Assembly: GCA_964452915.1 (NCBI GenBank)
Contig: CAYVNW010000012.1
Span: forward strand, 1 to 60,512
Reading direction: 5' to 3'
From: Colivivens sp964452915
GTDB taxonomy: Bacteria > Bacteroidota > Bacteroidia > Bacteroidales > Bacteroidaceae
Length of the DNA stretch: 60,512 bases
The notes under the pieces were generated by a model. The model worked only from the letters and a program-made list of their open reading frames with translations, made no database searches and was not told the origin of the DNA. A program made the translations under genes and the position numbers. Below, piece by piece: positions 36,831 to 45,213 of the stretch (position 1 is the stretch's first letter; every line of letters begins with the position of its first letter).

Positions 36831-37352
36831 TTATTCAGGGTCCTTGTACCAGTCCTTGTACATGATATAGTGTTTGGCAATACCCTGGTTGAGTTCTTTT
36901 GCTTGTTCGGGGTCCACTTTTTTTATGAACTTTGCCGGAACTCCTCCCCACAGCTCGCCATCACCGATCTGGGTGTTTTTCAGTACTAATGCGCCTGCCG
37001 CAACAATCGCACCTTCGCCTATAACAGCATCGTCGAGTACGGTGGCACCCATGCCGATTAGGGCGCAGTTCTTAACTTTACATCCGTGCAGTGTCACATT
37101 GTGTCCTATGGTCACATCGTCGCCAATTTCGATGGCTGCTTTCTGGTATAATGTGTGCAGACAACTGCCGTCCTGAATGTTCACCCTGTTGCCTATCCTG
37201 ATGTAGTTGACATCGCCGCGGATTATGGCGTTGAACCACACTGTGCATTGGTCTCCCAATGTTACATCACCAACAAGAGTGGCGTTTTCCGAGAAATAGC
37301 AGTCTTTACCCCATTTGGGAGTGTGTCCGCATACAGTTTTAATTAGTGCCAT
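36831..37352 (-). CDS. Gamma-carbonic-anhydrase-like hexapeptide-repeat protein
   Basis: 173 residues folding as a left-handed beta-helix (repeats such as IGDDVTIGHNVTLHG). The histidines of the metal site in gamma-type carbonic anhydrases are seen in SCLHTLY and in GHNVTLH. Relatives include YrdA and PaaY; activity differs among them, so carbonic anhydrase activity is only possible. It overlaps the end of waaA by 14 bp and is the last gene of the gltX operon. Confidence 0.87.
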   Translation of the reverse strand: MALIKTVCGHTPKWGKDCYFSENATLVGDVTLGDQCTVWFNAIIRGDVNYIRIGNRVNIQDGSCLHTLYQKAAIEIGDDVTIGHNVTLHGCKVKNCALIGMGATVLDDAVIGEGAIVAAGALVLKNTQIGDGELWGGVPAKFIKKVDPEQAKELNQGIAKHYIMYKDWYKDPE

Positions 37353-38604
37353 ACTTTATGTCTTCAAATATTTTGTTATAACATTTCTCCGTGGCCCCGG
37401 CGTTTCCATAGATGTATTGGTTTGCTGCCTTTCCTGCTGCTTTGATTTCCTCTGGATTATTGATGAACCGGTCTGCCACCATGGTGAATGATTCTAAGTC
37501 GGTAAATTCGAATGCTCCCTTGCACTGCAGCAGTGCTTGTGCTTCCTGGAATTTCTTGTTGTTCGGACCAATCAGCACTGGCATGCCGTAGACAGCCGCT
37601 TCGGGCACGTTGTGTATTCCTGCGCCAAATCCGCCTCCTACGAGAGCAAAATCGCCATATCGGTAGATTGATGAAAGTTTGCCGAAACAGTCGATGATCA
37701 GCACCTCTGCCTCACGCAGCACCTCGTCGTCAACACTTTGGGTGCCGTCTTCAGATGTAATGTCTGAATAAAAAATCACTTTGCGGCCGGCCAGCATTGA
37801 GCGCAGCTCGCTCAGGTGATGCCCTGTAATTTTATGCGGTGCGATAATCAGCTTCCAGTCCTTATGGTTTTGGAAGTAAGGTATGTATATCTCTTCGTCT
37901 GGTTGCCAGCTACTACCGGCAATGAACGTATGTTGTCCGTTTACGAAGGTTTTCACTACTGGCAGGTTGGCCGATTTCTGCTTGATTTTGATTACGCGGT
38001 CGAAGCGTGTGTCGCCTACAACCATCACGTTATTGATTCCGCGTTCGGTCAGCAGGGTCTTTGATTGCTCGTTCTGTACAAAGAAATAGTCGAATTGGCG
38101 CAAGGGAGTCATAGTGCCGTACCATTTGAAAAAGTACTGATTCTCACGGAATATGCTGCTAACACTATACAATTTGACTCCCCGTTTGTGGGCTCGTTTC
38201 AAATAGTTTGCCCAGAATTCATATTTTATAAAAATACCTATTTCGGGGTGGGCCAATTTAATGAAACTTGCAGCGTTATCGGGAGTGTCGAATGGCAGGT
38301 AGCATACCACATCCGCACCTTCATAGTCTTTTCTCACCTCGTAGCCTGAGGGTGAAAAGAAGGTAAGCAGTATTTTATATTGTGGCAGATTTTGCCTTAC
38401 CATTTCCATCAGCAGTCTGCCTTGCTCAAATTCCCCTAACGAGGCACAGTGAAACCACACGACTCTGTCGTTCTTCTTGATTGACCGGTAGAGTTTCAAC
38501 AGCGTCTGTGTCTGGCCTTTTACTTGGTGGCGTATTTTTTTTACGAATAATGTCGAGAATATTGCCCCGATCGTAAAAATAAACATACCTAAGCTATATA
38601 ACAT
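37339..38604 (-). CDS. waaA: 3-deoxy-D-manno-octulosonic acid (Kdo) transferase
   Basis: 421 residues. It transfers Kdo from CMP-Kdo to lipid IVA at the inner face of the cytoplasmic membrane. There is a single N-terminal membrane segment (about 3-20), then two glycosyltransferase domains (GT30). Visible family segments are HCASLGEFEQGR early, YEFWANYLK mid-protein and VGGGFGAGIHNVPEAAVYGMPVL-type sequence near the nucleotide site. It lies 50 bp after gltX. Confidence 0.93.
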   Translation of the reverse strand: MLYSLGMFIFTIGAIFSTLFVKKIRHQVKGQTQTLLKLYRSIKKNDRVVWFHCASLGEFEQGRLLMEMVRQNLPQYKILLTFFSPSGYEVRKDYEGADVVCYLPFDTPDNAASFIKLAHPEIGIFIKYEFWANYLKRAHKRGVKLYSVSSIFRENQYFFKWYGTMTPLRQFDYFFVQNEQSKTLLTERGINNVMVVGDTRFDRVIKIKQKSANLPVVKTFVNGQHTFIAGSSWQPDEEIYIPYFQNHKDWKLIIAPHKITGHHLSELRSMLAGRKVIFYSDITSEDGTQSVDDEVLREAEVLIIDCFGKLSSIYRYGDFALVGGGFGAGIHNVPEAAVYGMPVLIGPNNKKFQEAQALLQCKGAFEFTDLESFTMVADRFINNPEEIKAAGKAANQYIYGNAGATEKCYNKIFEDIKYGTN

Positions 38605-38654
38605 TTCCTAATTTGTTGTGTGTTAATGCAATTCTAATTCGTTCTTCAGTGGTG

Positions 38655-40214
38655 TCAGCCTAACAGCTCCACTGCTCGTTTGAGGCGTCTGATTGTTTCG
38701 CTCTTCCCAAGGAAAGCCGACAACTCGTACATATCGGGACCTTGTCCGGTTCCCACCAGTGCTACGCGCCATGCGTTCCATGGGCGTATGCCACTTTGTT
38801 CCGACCATTCTTCCACAGCTGTTTTTTGTGCGTCGGCAGTGAAGTCGCTGATTTGTTCCAGTACGGAGATAAGCTGGTGCATGCTGTCTGCCGTACCTTC
38901 TTTCCAGTTTTTGCTGACGAACTTGTCTGTGGTGTCATACGACTCCGGAGCTACGAAGAAAAATTTGCACAATGGCCACAGGTCGCTTATGAAACTTATG
39001 TTGCGCTTTTTCTTGTTGCCTGCCTTATCGGTATATTCAATGACTTTCGACCTCATCATCTCCACAACTTGCGCTTCCCTTTCAGGTGTCGATTCTATTC
39101 CGTTTGCCTTCAGTATCTTGTCAAACTCCGGCACCCATTGCATCGGGGTGAGCCGCATCAGATACTGGTGATTGAACCAAATGGCCTTCACGTAGTCGAA
39201 CCGGGCTCCTGACTTGCTGCATTTTGACAGGTCGAACAATTGTACCATCTCGTCTATCGACATGATTTCCTTGTCGTTGCCCGGATTCCACCCCAGCAGT
39301 GCGAGGAAGTTGATTACAGCCTCCGGCAGATAGCCCTGCTCACGGTATCCGCTTGACACTTCGCCCGATTTAGGGTCGTGCCATTCGAGTGGGAATACGG
39401 GAAATCCAAGTTTGTCGCCGTCTCTCTTCGAGAGCTTTCCGTTGCCTACAGGTTTCAGCAGCAGGGGAAGGTGGGCGAACCGCGGCATTGAGTCAGCCCA
39501 TCCGAACGCATGGTAAAGCAGTACGTGTAGTGGTGCGCTTGGCAGCCATTCCTCACCTCTGATGACGTGGGTTACTTCCATCAGATGGTCGTCAACGATG
39601 TTTGCAAGGTGATATGTCGGCAATTCGTCTGCGCTTTTGTATAGTACTTTGTCGTCAAGAATAGAGGAGTTGATGCACACATCGCCGCGTATGATATCAT
39701 CGACATGAACATCTATGCCGGGCTCGATTTTGAACCTGACAACATATTGGGCTTTTTCGCTGATGAGCTTGTCTACTTCTGCCGGACTTAGTGTCAACGA
39801 GTTGCGCATCATGCTGCGTGTGCTTGCATCGTATTGGAAGTTCGGAATCTCAGTGCGTTTTTGTTCCAGTTCCTGTGGAGTGTCGAATGCTATGTATGCT
39901 TTCCCTGCGTCGACAAGCTCTTTTACGTATTTCTTGTATATTTCGCGGCGTTCCGACTGGCGGTATGGGCCGTGGCTGCCTCCATACGACACACCCTCGT
40001 CGAATTTGATACCCAGCCATTTGAACGACTCTATTATGTATTCTTCTGCGCCTGGAACGAAACGCGAACTGTCGGTGTCTTCGATTCTGAAAATGAAGTC
40101 ACCTCCATGCTGCTTTGCAAACAAGTAATTGTATAGTGCAGTGCGAACGCCTCCGATGTGTAAAGGACCGGTAGGACTTGGCGCAAAACGAACTCTTACT
40201 CTCTTTTCTGACAT
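38655..40214 (-). CDS. gltX: Glutamyl-tRNA synthetase
   Basis: 519 residues, class I synthetase. RFAPSPTGPLHIGGVRTALYN contains the HIGH-type motif and KLSKRDG is the KMSKS-type loop. The C-terminal alpha-helical anticodon-binding region is complete. No gatCAB genes are in the window, so whether it also charges tRNA-Gln cannot be judged. It heads an operon with waaA and a carbonic-anhydrase-like gene, driven by the promoter at 40251-40281. Confidence 0.96.
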   Translation of the reverse strand: MSEKRVRVRFAPSPTGPLHIGGVRTALYNYLFAKQHGGDFIFRIEDTDSSRFVPGAEEYIIESFKWLGIKFDEGVSYGGSHGPYRQSERREIYKKYVKELVDAGKAYIAFDTPQELEQKRTEIPNFQYDASTRSMMRNSLTLSPAEVDKLISEKAQYVVRFKIEPGIDVHVDDIIRGDVCINSSILDDKVLYKSADELPTYHLANIVDDHLMEVTHVIRGEEWLPSAPLHVLLYHAFGWADSMPRFAHLPLLLKPVGNGKLSKRDGDKLGFPVFPLEWHDPKSGEVSSGYREQGYLPEAVINFLALLGWNPGNDKEIMSIDEMVQLFDLSKCSKSGARFDYVKAIWFNHQYLMRLTPMQWVPEFDKILKANGIESTPEREAQVVEMMRSKVIEYTDKAGNKKKRNISFISDLWPLCKFFFVAPESYDTTDKFVSKNWKEGTADSMHQLISVLEQISDFTADAQKTAVEEWSEQSGIRPWNAWRVALVGTGQGPDMYELSAFLGKSETIRRLKRAVELLG

Positions 40215-40250
40215 ATTGTTTTAATATATTAGTAGTATATTCTGAACGTA

Positions 40251-40281
40251 CAAAGATAGTGAAAAAACTTAACTCAGCCAA
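40251..40281 (-). promoter_or_regulatory. Promoter of the gltX operon (TTG, 20 bp, TATCTTTG)
   Basis: On the minus strand, -33 TTGG at 40281-40278 and -7 TATCTTTG at 40258-40251 with a 20-bp spacer, about 36 nt before the gltX start. A very good match. Confidence 0.82.
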
Positions 40282-40438
40282 GGGTCATCGGCTATAATCG
40301 TTGTTTACCTGCATGCCATGCCGCTTTTATCTTTACTTTTCTTTATCCTGGCATAAAATCAGGCGCTTTATTTGTTACAGCCTAAAACCGTAGAAGGTCC
40401 GTATGCGGAATTTAGAGCGTCGGACGTACAAGCGGTTG

Positions 40439-40675
40439 TCATCGCCGGTATTGCTTCTTATTAATCTTCCCTTTGTCGAGTTGGCTCTCCAAAATGCTGT
40501 CGCCCCAATGCAACAGTCCGTTGCCTGTGTCTCGGGGCGTGCTGAGGCTGTCGGCATTGTGTGTAGTGTGGCGTGCCGCAGTCTGTTGTGGCATTGTGGT
40601 GCTGTTGCTTTGAGCAGTAGCAGTCAATCCGGAAGATGCCAAAATGATGACGGGTATAAAGTTCTTGATATTCAT
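40439..40675 (-). CDS. Small secreted protein, unknown function
   Basis: 78 residues from the ATG at 40675, the only in-frame Met with a hydrophobic start. Residues 1-21 form a signal peptide ending TATAQ. The mature part of about 57 residues is rich in Thr, Ser and Gln, then holds GLLHWGDSILESQLDKGKINKK. A -7 box lies only 8 bp before the ATG, so the message would be nearly leaderless. I recognise no family. The same frame continues upstream to 40882 through the octamer array, but that part lies before the promoter. Confidence 0.5.
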   Translation of the reverse strand: MNIKNFIPVIILASSGLTATAQSNSTTMPQQTAARHTTHNADSLSTPRDTGNGLLHWGDSILESQLDKGKINKKQYRR

Positions 40676-40683
40676 TGCGGCTG

Positions 40684-40691
40684 CAAAGTTA
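40684..40691 (-). promoter_or_regulatory. -7 box before the small secreted protein
   Basis: Minus strand reads TAACTTTG, 8 bp before the ATG at 40675. No -33 TTG at the standard spacing. Confidence 0.45.
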
Positions 40692-40746
40692 GTGAAATTT
40701 GTTGAGACTATCGCTATAATATTGTCTTGCATGCAAAATTGCATGG

Positions 40747-40835
40747 TGTAAGTCGTTTGCCGTCCCATGCTTACGCCGGGACGTATGTCAACCTGTGTGG
40801 CCGGGGATGAATCCTCGGACTTGCTACGACTTGCG
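40747..40835. other. Potential three-stem RNA structure
   Basis: AAGTCGT (40750-40756) pairs with ACGACTT (40826-40832), extendable by three outer pairs that include two G-U. Inside are two hairpins: CGTCCC (40761-40766) with GGGACG (40778-40783), and CCGGGGAT (40801-40808) with ATCCTCGG (40811-40818, one G-U, tight 2-nt loop). The segment appears richer in GC than its surroundings. The strand, and whether it is transcribed, are not known. Confidence 0.35.
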
Positions 40836-40855
40836 GACGGACGTGCAGCGCACTT

Positions 40856-40879
40856 TGTGACAATGTGACAATGTGACAA
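40856..40879 (+). repeat. Three tandem TGTGACAA octamers (left array)
   Basis: Three perfect copies followed by CAAAAAA, as in the array at 36727-36750. It faces an inverted two-copy array at 41035-41050. Confidence 0.88.
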
Positions 40880-40916
40880 CAAAAAAGTGCCTGTCCGCTT
40901 TAGGTCGAAATAGAAT

Positions 40917-40964
40917 TCTAATATAATATATTATATATATATTATTATTTTATATTATATTAGA
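40917..40964. repeat. AT-rich perfect hairpin between the octamer arrays
   Basis: TCTAATATAATATA (40917-40930) and TATATTATATTAGA (40951-40964) are perfect 14-bp inverted copies around a 20-nt loop made only of A and T. It could extrude as a cruciform or fold as RNA. Confidence 0.8.
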
Positions 40965-40982
40965 CCATGCCTAGACCATGCC
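40961..40982 (+). repeat. Tandem 11-mer TAGACCATGCC x2
   Basis: Two perfect adjacent copies; the first begins inside the right arm of the AT-rich hairpin. Confidence 0.85.
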
Positions 40983-41034
40983 ATTACTTATTTATTGTAC
41001 TAAATTACGACCGAGAATGGTGAGCATATTTTCA

Positions 41035-41050
41035 TTGTCACATTGTCACA
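41035..41050 (-). repeat. Two tandem TGTGACAA octamers (right array)
   Basis: Plus strand reads TTGTCACA twice, so the array is inverted relative to that at 40856-40879. Together they bracket about 155 bp holding the AT hairpin and the 11-mer. Confidence 0.85.
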
Positions 41051-41379
41051 CGCACAGACTGATTTAGTACTCTATACCACGTTCGCATCCGTCTATGTAG
41101 GGCGAGGTGACAGAGTCGTCAGAAAAGAGCCGTCTCATTTCATCGGCTCGCAGGGGTAGTTCATCGGTTATTTCCGGCGTTTCGTCGACGAAACTTGCAT
41201 CTGCCTTTTCTGTGTTGTATCTTTGCAGTGTCTTAGGATGGTAAGGTTCGAGCCGGAACTTCAAGAGGTTATGCGCGCAACTTTATGGAGGAGAGGCAGA
41301 AACATGGCAGGCTGAGACGACCACAATCCATTTGTCTAACAACTTAAAATTTTAAACCTGTATGATTAATTATTTAATA
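41051..41379. other. Gap holding an orphan promoter and a micro-ORF
   Basis: Apart from the orphan promoter at 41196-41226 there is a 25-codon frame at 41239-41316 (+), starting MVRFEPELQEVM and ending at TGA, and an unconvincing 66-codon frame on the minus strand (41064-41264). TTAAAATTTTAA at 41343-41354 is a small palindrome. I could not identify any product. Confidence 0.4.
41196..41226 (+). promoter_or_regulatory. Orphan promoter (TTG, 20 bp, TATCTTTG)
   Basis: TTG at 41196-41198 and TATCTTTG at 41219-41226 with a 20-bp spacer, as good as the promoters of gltX, GH127 and MATE. Only a 25-codon frame lies downstream before the 3' end of the oppositely oriented pseudogene. Confidence 0.6.
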
Positions 41380-42499
41380 TCACATTTTCTTCTTCGGATT
41401 CTTGTTCCAGTGATACACCAGATGCGCCATGACATAATGTGGCAGGGAGCGGTACCAAGTCTCCGTTCTGCCTTGGGTGTTGACCTCGTATTGCGTAGAG
41501 GAGAGCTGGTGCAGCAGGTCGAAGGCTTCGAGGCGGGCGATAAGCTTGCCCTTGAGAAACGGCTGACTGACGGAGGCATTGAGCACGAAGTCGTCGGTGT
41601 TCAATTCGCTGCTGCCATAACCACGGCGCGAGTACATAGTGCCATCGGCCGACAAAGTGGTTTTAAGTACGGGGATGGTGTAGCGGGCAGAAAGGCCGTA
41701 ACGGTAGTCGAAAGCATTCAGCGTCTCGAAATCAACCATCTGCCCCCTGCTGTTACGCCAGCTGAAGTCACCCGTGGCGCGGATATTCAGCATACCTTTA
41801 TTATATTGTATGTAGGTGTTGTCGTGCAGGGTCAGGGTATTCACGGCGTTCAGGCTGCTTTCAACAGAACCGTCCAGCATGGCGTGGTCGAGCCAATGAA
41901 CGTATCTGCCATCGAGCGTGCTTTCTGTCGTCCAATGCCTGTCCTTGTCCAACGTAAGGGTAAATCCTCCATTGTCCCGATGTGCCTGGTATGGAAGCGT
42001 CGTTGGTGTTGTTGGAATTGACAAAAGCCACTGAACGTGAGTAATTGGAAAAGCGCAGGCCGAAGAGCTTGGTACGGTAGCGATTGTCTGTCCCCACGCC
42101 TACATCAGCATTCACCGACCATCCAAATGAGTAGATGTGCTTCAAGTTCACGTCCATCACGAGTTCCTTGTCACGGTTGTTCAGCCGGTGTATACCGAGA
42201 GCAATGTCGCTGTTGGATTCACGGCGGTATACCTTTATCTTGTTTACCATTCTAAGTTTGACATTGTCGAGGGTTATGCATGGGCGGCGGTGGCGGCTGA
42301 ATTTCAAACTGACATGTTGCGACAAGGGCTGATAACGTGGATGCGAGTAACATATAATGTAATCACCCGATGCGGGCAGACTTAACTTGAAACCCCAACT
42401 GACGTTCAGGGCCGTTCCGATTGATGCGGCTTCGTCCCCCCCTTGTGCCGACAGCGGTAGGAGGAGTGCCAAACTAAGTAAGACCAGTTTTACTTTCAT
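41380..42499 (-). pseudogene. Remnant of an outer-membrane beta-barrel (TonB-dependent-receptor-like) protein
   Basis: Two minus-strand frames make up one damaged gene. The first starts at 42499 with a signal peptide, then a carboxypeptidase-regulatory-like piece (FKLSLPASGDYIICYSHPRYQPL) and a strand region (VMDVNLK, LFGLRFSNYSRS), and runs out of frame near 41990. The second (to 41380) gives the barrel end, with MYSRRGYGSSELNTDDFVLNAS-type sequence and the family tail QGRTETWYRSLPHYVM. The intact family is roughly 900 residues; the plug and much of the barrel are gone. The two pieces are in different frames, so deletion plus frameshift is the simplest reading. Confidence 0.75.
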
Positions 42500-42617
42500 T
42501 ATGATTTTGCTTGTTTGATTTGTGACTGTCAAATGTGTGTGTTTCTTAATGACATTACAGGGATCGCTATTTTACGGTTCCCCGACAAGTGTTTTACCTG
42601 AAAAAAACTCCCCAATA

Positions 42618-42649
42618 TTTGGCAGCTCCAACTTATAGCCGTAACTTTG
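42618..42649 (+). promoter_or_regulatory. Promoter of the MATE gene (TTTG, 20 bp, TAACTTTG)
   Basis: TTTG at 42618-42621 and TAACTTTG at 42642-42649 with a 20-bp spacer. It lies downstream of the first in-frame ATG (42589), fixing the start at 42673. Confidence 0.82.
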
Positions 42650-42672
42650 CACCCCAAAAAGGAAAAAGAGTC

Positions 42673-44034
42673 ATGATAAAAGATAACCGAGATGCACTGG
42701 CTTATGGAGAAATGCGAGTACCGCGCTTGTTCCGCAAATTGTTCTTCCCAACATTGTTGGGACTCGTATCATCTGTCGTATTAAATCTTGCCGATGGCAT
42801 ATTCGTTGGCAGGGGAGTGGGAAGTGACGCTTTGGCGGCAATCAATATTGCTGCTCCTGTATTCCAGATCGCCACGGGCATCGCCCTAATGTTTGGTAGT
42901 GGTGTCAGCGTTGTAGCTGCTGTACACATGAGTAAGGGAAATTACAAGGCCGCGAATATAAACATGACCCAGGCATTTACTGTCGGGTTGTTGTTTATGC
43001 TGGTAAGTCTTGCCATGATAAATATGTTTCCGCGGCAGACTGCATATCTTTTCGGTGGTAACGACTTGCTGTATCCGATGGTCCACCAGTATCTTATTGG
43101 TGTCAGTCCATGCCTGCTATTTATGGTTGTTAACATCGTCGGACTCTTCGCAATTCGTCTTGATGGTTCCCCGAACTATGCTATGGCAGTTAACTTGGTG
43201 AGTTGTATGCTCAACATATTCCTTGATTGGCTGTTTGTGTTTCCGCTCGGCTGGGGTATATTCGGTGCGGCAGTCGCCACATCCATTTCTGCCGGCGTAG
43301 GCACTGTGATGGTTGCATGGTATTTTTCACATAAAAGCGCCAAGTTGAAATTCTACAAGCCAAAATTCTCTCACACCGCCATACACTTGACAATTCGAAA
43401 TTGTGGCTACATGTTGAGGTTGGGACTGCCTACCTTCATTGCCGAGACAGCTATAAGCTGTATGATGATAACAGGCAACTTTGTATTTATGCACTATCTG
43501 AAAGAGGAAGGAGTGGCAGCATTCTCAGTGGCGTGCTACCTGTTTCCGATGATTTTCATGTTTGGAAATGCGATAGCCCAGTCGTCACTGCCTATTGTAA
43601 GTTACAATTACGGACTTGGCAACACAGGGCGCATACGGGAGGCCCTTCATCTGTCAGCAGGGCTTGCGTGCGGACTTGGCTTGGTGATGTCGGTTGCCGG
43701 TTTTTTCTTAGCACCGCAGATTGTAAACCTGTTTCTCGACAACGGGGCAGCGGCAAATGTGATAGGACGACGGGGCATTCCACTGTTCTTGCTCACGTGT
43801 CTGCCGTTTACACTAAATATTGTACTTATTGGCTATTTGCAAAGTTTGGAGCGTTACCGTCCTGCAACATTATTCATGCTGTTGCGTGGCTTTATAGTAA
43901 TCATCCCATGCTTTATTCTCCTGCCGCTATTGCTGGGTGTCAAGGGCTTGTGGCTTGCAGAACCTTTATCCGAGACAATTACGCTCGTAGTGTTGCTGTC
44001 ATATTTATTTGTCGCCAGGCGGATGCCTGCTTGA
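42673..44034 (+). CDS. MATE-family efflux transporter
   Basis: 453 residues from the ATG at 42673, with 12 predicted membrane segments in two halves. Typical MATE sequence appears near the N-terminus (NLADGIFVGRGVGSDALAAINIAAPVFQ) and at the domain link. MATE pumps export cationic drugs or metabolites using sodium or protons; the substrate is not visible. It ends 4 bp from the convergent BASS transporter gene, without a terminator between them. Confidence 0.92.
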   Translation: MIKDNRDALAYGEMRVPRLFRKLFFPTLLGLVSSVVLNLADGIFVGRGVGSDALAAINIAAPVFQIATGIALMFGSGVSVVAAVHMSKGNYKAANINMTQAFTVGLLFMLVSLAMINMFPRQTAYLFGGNDLLYPMVHQYLIGVSPCLLFMVVNIVGLFAIRLDGSPNYAMAVNLVSCMLNIFLDWLFVFPLGWGIFGAAVATSISAGVGTVMVAWYFSHKSAKLKFYKPKFSHTAIHLTIRNCGYMLRLGLPTFIAETAISCMMITGNFVFMHYLKEEGVAAFSVACYLFPMIFMFGNAIAQSSLPIVSYNYGLGNTGRIREALHLSAGLACGLGLVMSVAGFFLAPQIVNLFLDNGAAANVIGRRGIPLFLLTCLPFTLNIVLIGYLQSLERYRPATLFMLLRGFIVIIPCFILLPLLLGVKGLWLAEPLSETITLVVLLSYLFVARRMPA

Positions 44035-44038
44035 GGAG

Positions 44039-45010
44039 TCACGCTTGCTTTTGCCTCTCATCATAATGCAGGAAGAGGCCTGCGAGTATGGTGCCCGATA
44101 TACTGTGCCATGCACAACTGATGGCGCAAGGAAGTACGGTGAGAGGCTGCGCTGCAAAGAAGTTGGCTGCAAGCACCGTTGCAAGTCCGGCGTTCTGCAT
44201 GCCGACTTCTATTGATATGGTGCGCTTCTTGGCAACGTTAAAGTTCGCCAGCCTTCCGGCAAACCAACCGAACAAGTACCCTAACGAGTTGTGGCAGAAC
44301 ACGACGGCGAAGGTGAGGATGAACAGCGTGAAGCCTCGTGACACCAGGTCGTCATGGACTGTGGAAATAACTCCGCCGACTATTATGGCGAGGCAGGTTA
44401 CGCTGACTCCTGGCATCAGGCGCTGCAGAGTAGGAAAGAATGCCTTGTGACTATAGAAGTAGTTGAGCGTACAGCCTAACGCCACGGGAATAATGGTGAC
44501 GATAAATATGTTGGTGAACATTCCGATGGTGTCGATGTGTATGATCTCACCGGCTAAAAACTGCATGAGCAGTGGTGTCATAACAGGGGCAAGCAGTGTA
44601 GAAGCACAGGTCATACCAACAGAAAAAGTGACATCTCCATGACACAGGAACGACATTATGTTGCTCGAAACACCGCCGGGGCAGCAGCCGACAAGCATGA
44701 TGCCGAGGGCGAGGGCTGGTTCCAAATTAAATATATGTACCAGAAGCCATGCCACACCTGGCATGATGATGAACTGTGCGCATGCCCCAATCAGAATATC
44801 CAGCGGGCGCTTTAAAAGTATGCGGAAGTCGTCGGATGTCAGCGTGAGGCCCATTGTGAGCATGATTACGCCGAGTATGACTGTCTGGGTGTTGCCCCGC
44901 ACCCAGTCGAAAATGTGAGGAAAGAAAAATGTCACAACAGCGACAGCTATTACAAACACTGACGCATGCTTTGCAAGCCCTGCGGAAAACGAAACTAATG
45001 CCTTAATCAT
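44039..45010 (-). CDS. Bile acid:sodium symporter (BASS) family transporter
   Basis: 323 residues from the ATG at 45010; the longer in-frame start at 45097 lies upstream of the -7 box at 45076-45083 and is rejected. Nine to ten membrane segments. The crossover helices show GCCPGGVSSN and EVGMQNAGLA, the sodium-binding regions of BASS proteins. Bacterial members carry varied organic acids such as pantoate, so bile acid transport is not implied. Confidence 0.9.
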   Translation of the reverse strand: MIKALVSFSAGLAKHASVFVIAVAVVTFFFPHIFDWVRGNTQTVILGVIMLTMGLTLTSDDFRILLKRPLDILIGACAQFIIMPGVAWLLVHIFNLEPALALGIMLVGCCPGGVSSNIMSFLCHGDVTFSVGMTCASTLLAPVMTPLLMQFLAGEIIHIDTIGMFTNIFIVTIIPVALGCTLNYFYSHKAFFPTLQRLMPGVSVTCLAIIVGGVISTVHDDLVSRGFTLFILTFAVVFCHNSLGYLFGWFAGRLANFNVAKKRTISIEVGMQNAGLATVLAANFFAAQPLTVLPCAISCAWHSISGTILAGLFLHYDERQKQA

Positions 45011-45075
45011 AATTAATATCTTACTAAAACCTATAAGAGTGGATGATACCGCACTCTCTTCATCTAATCTGCTTG

Positions 45076-45083
45076 CAAAGGTA
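45076..45083 (-). promoter_or_regulatory. -7 box for the BASS transporter gene
   Basis: Minus strand reads TACCTTTG, 65 bp before the ATG at 45010. No -33 TTG at 20 bp. Confidence 0.55.
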
Positions 45084-45213
45084 CGCTTTTTTTCCACCTA
45101 TTGTTTGTGGCAAGCCGAAAAGTGTAACGAGATTGTAACATAATCGTAATGACTGTGCATTATCTCTTAGCGTTATTTGCATCGTAAAACAAATAATGGG
45201 TTATTAGAGTAAA

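Noticed and set aside
40856..41050. Octamer arrays considered as a CRISPR array
   Set aside because: Units are 8 bp without spacers, in opposite orientations, and there are no cas genes.
41064..41264. 66-codon frame on the minus strand between the octamer array and the pseudogene
   Set aside because: No promoter, no signal peptide and no family likeness; the orphan plus-strand promoter cuts across it. Kept only as part of the gap description.
41362..42021. 219-codon frame on the plus strand
   Set aside because: It is the complement of the receptor remnant, whose minus-strand translation matches a known barrel tail.
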